Assembly: GCA_030770535.1 (NCBI GenBank)
Contig: JASVEC010000036.1
Coordinates: forward strand, 124,001-188,000
Source: Batkoa obscura
Taxonomy: Eukaryota; Entomophthoromycota; Entomophthoromycetes; Entomophthorales; Batkoaceae
Reading direction: 5' to 3'
Length of the DNA stretch: 64,000 nt
This document shows, in pieces, positions 58,752-64,000 of the stretch. The notes beneath the pieces were generated by a model, which did no database searches, was not told the DNA's origin, and saw only the letters and a list, made by a program, of their open reading frames with translations. Position numbers and translations under genes: made by a program. Positions within the stretch are counted from its first letter, which is position 1, and each line of letters begins with the position of its first letter.

Positions 58752-59212
58752 TGAAATATCGCTTTGTCAGTCCCATGGTTAATTATAACATAACAATCGC
58801 CTAAGCTGTTGTGTTCTCGAGCTCAGAGGAAATCAATCCCATGTTCTTATTTTGATTTGTTATGAGAACTTCTAGCTCCATCCAAAAGAATATTATCTTC
58901 TCATTTTGATATTTATACTTTTCAGAGTATAAAAGAGTTTACAGAGTATAGTAGTTCGAGGCTTTTCTAACTGAATTATTCTTTGATATCTCGAACATTT
59001 AATAAAGCCACTAAGTTTTCTTAATAGTATTTTACATAGATTTTACATTAGTATTGTCTATTCTATTTGTTTTATATAGCTTGTAACCTATTACGTGCTA
59101 TTCCTCATAATCTAAGTCTATCTCAGTCACATAAACTAAGACCTTTCGACTTATAGTTTAGTCAACCCAGCAATAGCTGTTCTTGACTCCAAACCCTGAG
59201 TACCAGATTTCA
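58752..59212 (+). repeat. Solo-LTR-like fossil, copy 2
   Basis: About 461 bp, TGAAATATC...GATTTCA, same orientation as copy 1 at 49791-50253 and alignable end to end. A TATAAAAG box near 58928 and AATAAA near 59001 are conserved. Diverged by roughly a fifth by eye. It ends about 190 bp before a tRNA-like sequence. Confidence 0.5.
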
Positions 59213-59398
59213 TAAAGTTATTATGTTGGTCTGTTATTTAAAGTAAAAAATTTAATAGACATTCGAATCAAATTAGAGGAGCCTAATAATTTATCAAACA
59301 AATAGTTCCCACAGCTAACTAGATAAAATGTTTAGAATTTAAATTGATTGTACTTACATTCCAATTTGCTTATTTGCTTATTTGTCATTTTTAATCAA

Positions 59399-59478
59399 AA
59401 GGATTTCTACCTAGTGGTAAGACCACTGCCTCTTGCCATCCAAGTTTAAAGGTTAAACTTTTATAAGCCTTGGTAGAA
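59399..59478 (+). tRNA. Degenerate tRNA-like sequence, Gly(GCC)-like
   Basis: Contains TAGTGGTAAGACC, like a D-arm/A-box; TTGCCAT, like the anticodon loop of tRNA-Gly with GCC; and AAAGGTTAAACTTTT, like a weak T-arm/B-box. Flanks can pair as TTCTACC with GGTAGAA, or AAGGATT with AAGCCTT with one mismatch. The anticodon stem pairs poorly, so this is more likely a tRNA relic or SINE head than a working gene. Confidence 0.3.
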
Positions 59479-59830
59479 TTAAATGGACGCTAAAAAAACG
59501 CCATCTAGATCGCGTGTCAACATAGTGTAAAGTCTATCCCTTGTGTTAAATTATTCCCATATTTTTTAAAATATTCAAACTTTCTTCAAATATTCTATAT
59601 ACTAATATAATATTCTTCAAAGTTTTAAATTTTTTTAACTAAATCGTACCATCCTATTAAATGTGGAATTAAAGATAATATAATACAATCGCACATAACA
59701 GTATTAACTCTATGTTAAGATGCAGCCTTTTGGGTTGCTACGTATTACACGTCCTATACTATCTAATTTTGAACTAAATGCTACAGGTTTAATTTTCAAC
59801 CTTGTTTTTCAATAAGAAAAACTCAACACT

Positions 59831-59935
59831 ATATGGGGGTGTTTTTTGGCTTCATTACTTTTCTCATGTTTTAAGTGCTATTTGAGCGGAAAAATTGGTA
59901 GTAAAATTCTTAAAGGTAAAAAAATGTTTCCATAT
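59831..59935 (-). mobile_element. MITE copy 19
   Basis: Minus orientation, ATATGGGGGTGTTTTTTGGC to AATGTTTCCATAT, with core AAGTGCTATTTGAGCGG. Confidence 0.82.
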
Positions 59936-59987
59936 TATAATTTAATAGCTGGCATTTTATAAGAAGTAATAAAATGTATTTTTTTAA

Positions 59988-60093
59988 ATATGGGGATGTT
60001 TTTTTAGCTTCAGCATTTTTTCCATCTTTTAAGCACTATTTGAATGGAAAAATTGTTAGTAAAATTCTTAAATACAAAAATACATCCCCATAT
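59988..60093 (-). mobile_element. MITE copy 20
   Basis: Minus orientation, ATATGGGGATGTTTTTTTAG to ACATCCCCATAT. Both terminal repeats are intact with TA on either side. It lies 52 bp after copy 19 in the same direction. Confidence 0.9.
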
Positions 60094-61071
60094 TTTGACT
60101 CATTTTAAAAATAAAAAACATTCGAATTCACTTTTGACATTATTTAACATAATATTTACTTAAATGCAATAAACAGCTGAAGAACTAATTGAATATTATT
60201 CTTTTTTTATTAATTTTCTTATATCAGTTTTATTTTAGTAAAATTTAGTATCAGCTAATCTTAAGTTTATTTTAAGTGTAAAAAAATAACTTGTAAGTTT
60301 ATCAGCTAACAAAGTTGCTAAAAATATATGACATAATTAAATTCAGGTATTTTTTTGTAATATAATAATATATTTGACAGCAGTCATTTTTATTATTATG
60401 ATATTATACATTGGTTATTACCGCTCTAATAAGAAAAAATGAGTAATTTTAGTTACCTTGTCAAATTAAGATAACGTACCATTATTTTGACTTTCCCAGT
60501 TCAAAAAAGATTTGAGGAGGTTGGGCTGTCTTCGTGTACTTCTATAAGCTTTCTACTCAGTACTTTGGTACCTAGAGCTTAATATCTTTAGTATTTTCTT
60601 TTTTGTTTTAATTAATAGAATACTTGGGTGCATGTATTTCAAAATGAAGAAAAATAAAATATACTATATACCAAAAAAACTATTTGACAATCTTCATTCA
60701 AGTAATAATGGCTTGTCCAATACCTTTTCATTTTTTAGAATTGCTCTAAAATAATTTAGTGTGCTATAAATAGCACAACATTATTTACACAAAGTTATAG
60801 TAAAAGTCTTTTAATGAAGTTTTTGGTAGGAATGTTGTAATGTTAAATATTTTTTTCCAACAGATTAAGCTTCTTATTAAATGTTACAATTATTGATGGT
60901 TTTAACTATTTTCCAATACTTTAAATCCAAAAATTTACCTAAAAATTAGTACGTTATTTTGTACTGATAGAAAACCGTTAATTTTGCATAAAAAAACCAC
61001 CTATTTTATACAAATAAATCAATGGAGTGTGGTACGGTAGTTTTTTAGCAATTTTATTTCATTTTGATTTT

Positions 61072-61233
61072 TTATGGTTTTATGGTTCTCTTGATTTTAT
61101 CGGCCTTAGCTTCACCACGTGCTTCAATCAAGTAATTCGCAACTTGATCAAAATTTTTGAGTAAATTTATTTTATTGAGTAAAGTATCTAGTGTTTCTTT
61201 AAACCTATAAATTATATCATATCCAAATTTCAT
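61072..61233 (-). CDS. Short hypothetical ORF, 53 residues
   Basis: Starts MKFGYDIIYRFKETLDTLLN and ends ANYLIEARGEAKADKIKRTI then KP. The C-terminal half is Ala/Glu/Lys-rich, unlike translations of random AT-rich DNA, and its codons are more GC-rich than the spacer. It might be a small gene, or a terminal exon since TATAG directly precedes the GTTTAAAGAAAC part. I do not recognise it. Confidence 0.25.
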   Translation of the reverse strand: MKFGYDIIYRFKETLDTLLNKINLLKNFDQVANYLIEARGEAKADKIKRTIKP

Positions 61234-62122
61234 TTATTATTACCTTTTATTTTAACTTATTAAATATGACTGTTTTTTAGGGCAAACACTGTCTTTTAAA
61301 GATGTATACTAGCCTTTGTTCTCGTTTGGGCTTTAGCCTACTATTTTAATAAGAATTGTTTATACCTAAAACTTATAAAAGTTAAAGCTAAAATATATTA
61401 GACTTATTACCTCAATTTCCAATTATAGCTTTAGGTATTTATTTGTAAATAATGTGTAAATATATAATTTCAAATGATTTTATAAAATATGGTTTAAACT
61501 TCTTCAAATGTACTGTGTTATACAGATAAAGTATTTGTGTTCTGTAAAGTGAAAAACATAGCAGATGAATAACAGTGTTATTGTTTTTATCAATTAAAGT
61601 AAAGTTAATTGAAATAACAGATTGCAAGACTCATGATAAAATCCAAAAAAAAAGCAATTACCCAATTGAGGTTAATAAGTAAAAAAGCTCTTGACAGTTG
61701 TAATATTATTTGTGTTTAAATCATAAACAAGACAACAATCTGAATCAATATTTATTTGTAGGTATTTAACTTGTAGTGCTAACACTCAGCTTATCAATTG
61801 AAAGATAGATAAAATTTATAATTAATGGTAAATTTGTATTAAATTATGTGAATTTCACCATATTAATTTATTAACCGAACAACTATATAATTAATTAAAT
61901 GTACATAGAGTAGATTAAGACTGTTTAAGTAAATGTTCACTATTTAATAATTGACATTTTATTAATTTTATTAATTTCAAATCAAATATGTATAATACAA
62001 GAGGAACATATAAATTAAATTAATTGATATGGACAGTAATTGTATGCCTAAATAGATGCTATAAATAAGAGAGATATACTGCATTTACTTCATGTTATTT
62101 TATTACTATTTGATAGCTCTAT

Positions 62123-63118
62123 ATGAAATTGGCAAACTTCTTAATTTTAATTAATGTCCCTACATTTTTAGGGTTCAATCTGAAACCACGTGGTGCAGAT
62201 GCAGGCTCTGGAAGCGCAGATCCTTTCTTATCTCGAATTAAGAATGAAATGGCTGCTATTACTGCAGAAGCAGCGAAAGACACAGTTGTAAGGAAAAGAA
62301 GTAAAAACTTACTCCGTGGTTTTATTTCCGAAGGTTTGGTACCAAATGATAGTGAGTCCAAAAGATACTTGAGATTAGCTGGAGCATCTTACTGTTCAAA
62401 TAAAGCATTGGAGGCATGGAGCTGTGGACATTGTAAACAATCTACTTCTGCAAAGTATTTTACTGTGATAGAGGATTCTACCTATTCTACCAAGGCATTG
62501 ATTGCTGTTGATTCAACCAAAAATGAGATTATCATTTCATTTAGAGGGTCTTCAAATCTTCCAAATTGGTTTCAGAACGCTAAGCTTATTAAGACTGATT
62601 TATTAAGCAATAACCCAGATATTAAAGTCCATCTTGGGTTTAAACAATGTAGAGACAAGCTAAGTGAACTCTATATCCCAATTCTTACAAAATTATTATC
62701 AGAAAACCCAGGTTTTACAATCGTCAGTACTGGTCATTCATTAGGTGGTGCTATTGCTACCTTAGCTATCCTTGATATCAATAACAAATTGAAAGTACCA
62801 TTTAAGGATATGCGTTTAGTTACTTTTTGCCAACCCAGAGTAGGAAATGCTAACTTTGCGGAATGGTTTAATAAGAGTGTCTTAGATTCTGCACGTTTTA
62901 CTAATAATAACGATCCCGTTCCAAGGCTACCTAGTCGTGTCCTAGGGTTTGTTCACCAACATACTGAAGTCTATATTAAAGGGATGGTGGCTAAAACATG
63001 CTCTAACAAAGTTTTGGAAGATGATACATGTCTTTCCTCCGATCTTCCTGGTATAAAAAGTGCTCTTGTGGACCATACTACTGTTTGGGGCATTCAATTT
63101 GGTGGTGGTTGTGACTAA
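62123..63118 (+). CDS. Secreted class 3 (Rhizomucor-type) lipase
   Basis: Single exon, 331 residues. A hydrophobic N-terminus (LANFLILINVPTFLGF) serves as signal peptide. A propeptide-like stretch follows, with a dibasic site (VVRKRSKN at 55-62). The alpha/beta-hydrolase domain has the oxyanion strand IIISFRGSSNLPNWFQN and the nucleophile elbow STGHSLGGAIA with Ser206. The triad is completed by Asp264 in NNNDPVPRLP and His318 in LVDHTTVWG. Six or more cysteines, such as CSNK, CGHC and CSNKVLEDDTC, suggest disulfides outside the cell. It hydrolyses triacylglycerols or related esters. Family, triad and secretion are clear; substrate is not. Confidence 0.94.
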   Translation: MKLANFLILINVPTFLGFNLKPRGADAGSGSADPFLSRIKNEMAAITAEAAKDTVVRKRSKNLLRGFISEGLVPNDSESKRYLRLAGASYCSNKALEAWSCGHCKQSTSAKYFTVIEDSTYSTKALIAVDSTKNEIIISFRGSSNLPNWFQNAKLIKTDLLSNNPDIKVHLGFKQCRDKLSELYIPILTKLLSENPGFTIVSTGHSLGGAIATLAILDINNKLKVPFKDMRLVTFCQPRVGNANFAEWFNKSVLDSARFTNNNDPVPRLPSRVLGFVHQHTEVYIKGMVAKTCSNKVLEDDTCLSSDLPGIKSALVDHTTVWGIQFGGGCD

Positions 63119-64000
63119 ATAATTTAAAAGTAATCTTGACTGTAACTATCTAGAACTAATCAAATTGTTTTTTGATTTTGCTATTAAATTTAATTAATCA
63201 TTTTTTGTAAGCTTTTTGATTTTTAACAATAACTGTAGTGTTTAAGATAATTAAAAAGTGAAGCTCCTTTCGAACTATTTAAAAAGTAGCCCATCTTACT
63301 TAAATGCTTGGTGTAATATGGTCATGATTGAAATACACGATTAATATCTTTTAGGGACATATTATAATCTGGTTCTATTTAAGAAATTATAAAACCACAA
63401 AAATTATATAGTAATTTAACATGTCACAATAATCATAGTCACTAGAATAATTACTGTTAACCATTTGCTATAATAAAAGCTAAGTTTACAAGTTCTGTTT
63501 ATAGACTGGCTTTAATTTATTAATAATATGATGCTCATGATGGTGTTTATATTTAAATTTAAGTATTGGCTTTTAAGATTTGTATCTGTAAATAAACTTG
63601 ACAATTACTATAATTAATTAAAACTGATTGCTTCTTAGATGTTTTAAATAAATTTAGAATCAATAGGGTATAGTAGGATCATCAATACATGATGTTAGGT
63701 TTTGCATAGGGTTCAAACATTCAAACCATCACATTTATTTATTTTTACTCACAGCTTTATGTTCACTTTTAAACAGATACTTTTATACATGAAACAATTT
63801 AAAAGTTTCAAAATTTACACAGCTTTTGTCAGCTCTTCACTTACTAATTAAACGGTATGACATATAGAGTATCAACGAATATTTTTGAAAATATTATAAA
63901 GAGTTTAACGAAAGGAATATGAATGTCTTTTATTTAATATTTTGACCATTTGATATAACATAAAGTTTCAAAAAACCTTTTAGCTAAATTTTGAAACAGA
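63119..64000. other. Lipase 3' flank, AT-rich
   Basis: 882 bp to the window edge with no ORF, RNA or repeat I can support. Confidence 0.5.

Larger units (their letters stand above)
56937..62122. other. Gene desert, repeat-rich
   Basis: About 5.2 kb without an intact gene of note. It holds MITEs at 57892, 59831 and 59988, a solo-LTR-like fossil (58752-59212), a tRNA-like sequence (59399-59478) and a small ORF (61072-61233). The remainder is AT-rich with nothing recognised. Confidence 0.6.

Noticed and set aside
1-64000. CRISPR array or phage-like block
   Set aside because: The repeats are dispersed, inverted and flanked by TA, and the genes have spliceosomal introns; this is eukaryotic DNA.

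Overview
This is nuclear DNA of a very AT-rich, intron-bearing fungus. Two fungus-restricted regulator families are present: a Zn(II)2Cys6 factor cut by the left edge, and a WOPR (Gti1/Pac2) factor. The multi-exon genes use short GT-AG introns of about 35-90 nt. A class II myosin, SMC1, dynactin p150, Gyp7-type TBC protein, DUG3 and SEN2 are all eukaryotic. AT-richness, the intron style and secreted or membrane kelch proteins suggest an early-diverging lineage. An entomophthoralean (Conidiobolus-like) fungus is my best guess, but that is inference.

Layout. 1-4.5 kb: two regulators on the minus strand. 6.7-10.1 kb: dynactin p150. 11.4-12.6 kb: a kelch membrane protein. 14.4-21.9 kb: a ten-exon myosin II heavy chain. 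22.2-25.9 kb: DUG3 and a Gyp7/TBC1D15-like protein, both minus strand. 27.7-29.1 kb: a dead kelch paralogue. 29.8-37.5 kb: a compact housekeeping block of SMC1 (13 exons), a Pcs60-like acyl/oxalyl-CoA ligase with a peroxisomal C-terminus, and SEN2 (5 exons). 37.5-54 kb: an inverted-looking array of GH31(-), kelch(-), kelch pseudogene(-), kelch pseudogene(+), a DDE transposase relic and GH31(+). 55.6-56.9 kb: an F-box-like protein. 57-62 kb: a gene desert full of repeats. 62.1-63.1 kb: a secreted class 3 lipase.

The most striking non-genic signal is a roughly 105-bp fold-back element present in about 20 copies in both orientations. It is a MITE (small non-autonomous DNA transposon) with ends TGGGGATGT/ACATCCCCA, flanking TA dinucleotides and a central AGCGCT. 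One copy sits inside the transposase relic and its flanks give a clean empty site. Two solo-LTR-like fossils of about 460 bp also occur. The kelch family shows patchwork identity between a live gene and two dead copies, best explained by gene conversion or recent segmental copying.

The genes do not form one pathway. Dynactin p150 and myosin II are cytoskeletal, SMC1 is cohesin, SEN2 is tRNA splicing, DUG3 is glutathione turnover and Gyp7 is Rab regulation. The GH31 enzymes and the lipase look secreted, fitting extracellular or wall polysaccharide and lipid breakdown. Exon boundaries were set by hand from splice signals and frame. All similarity statements are by eye.
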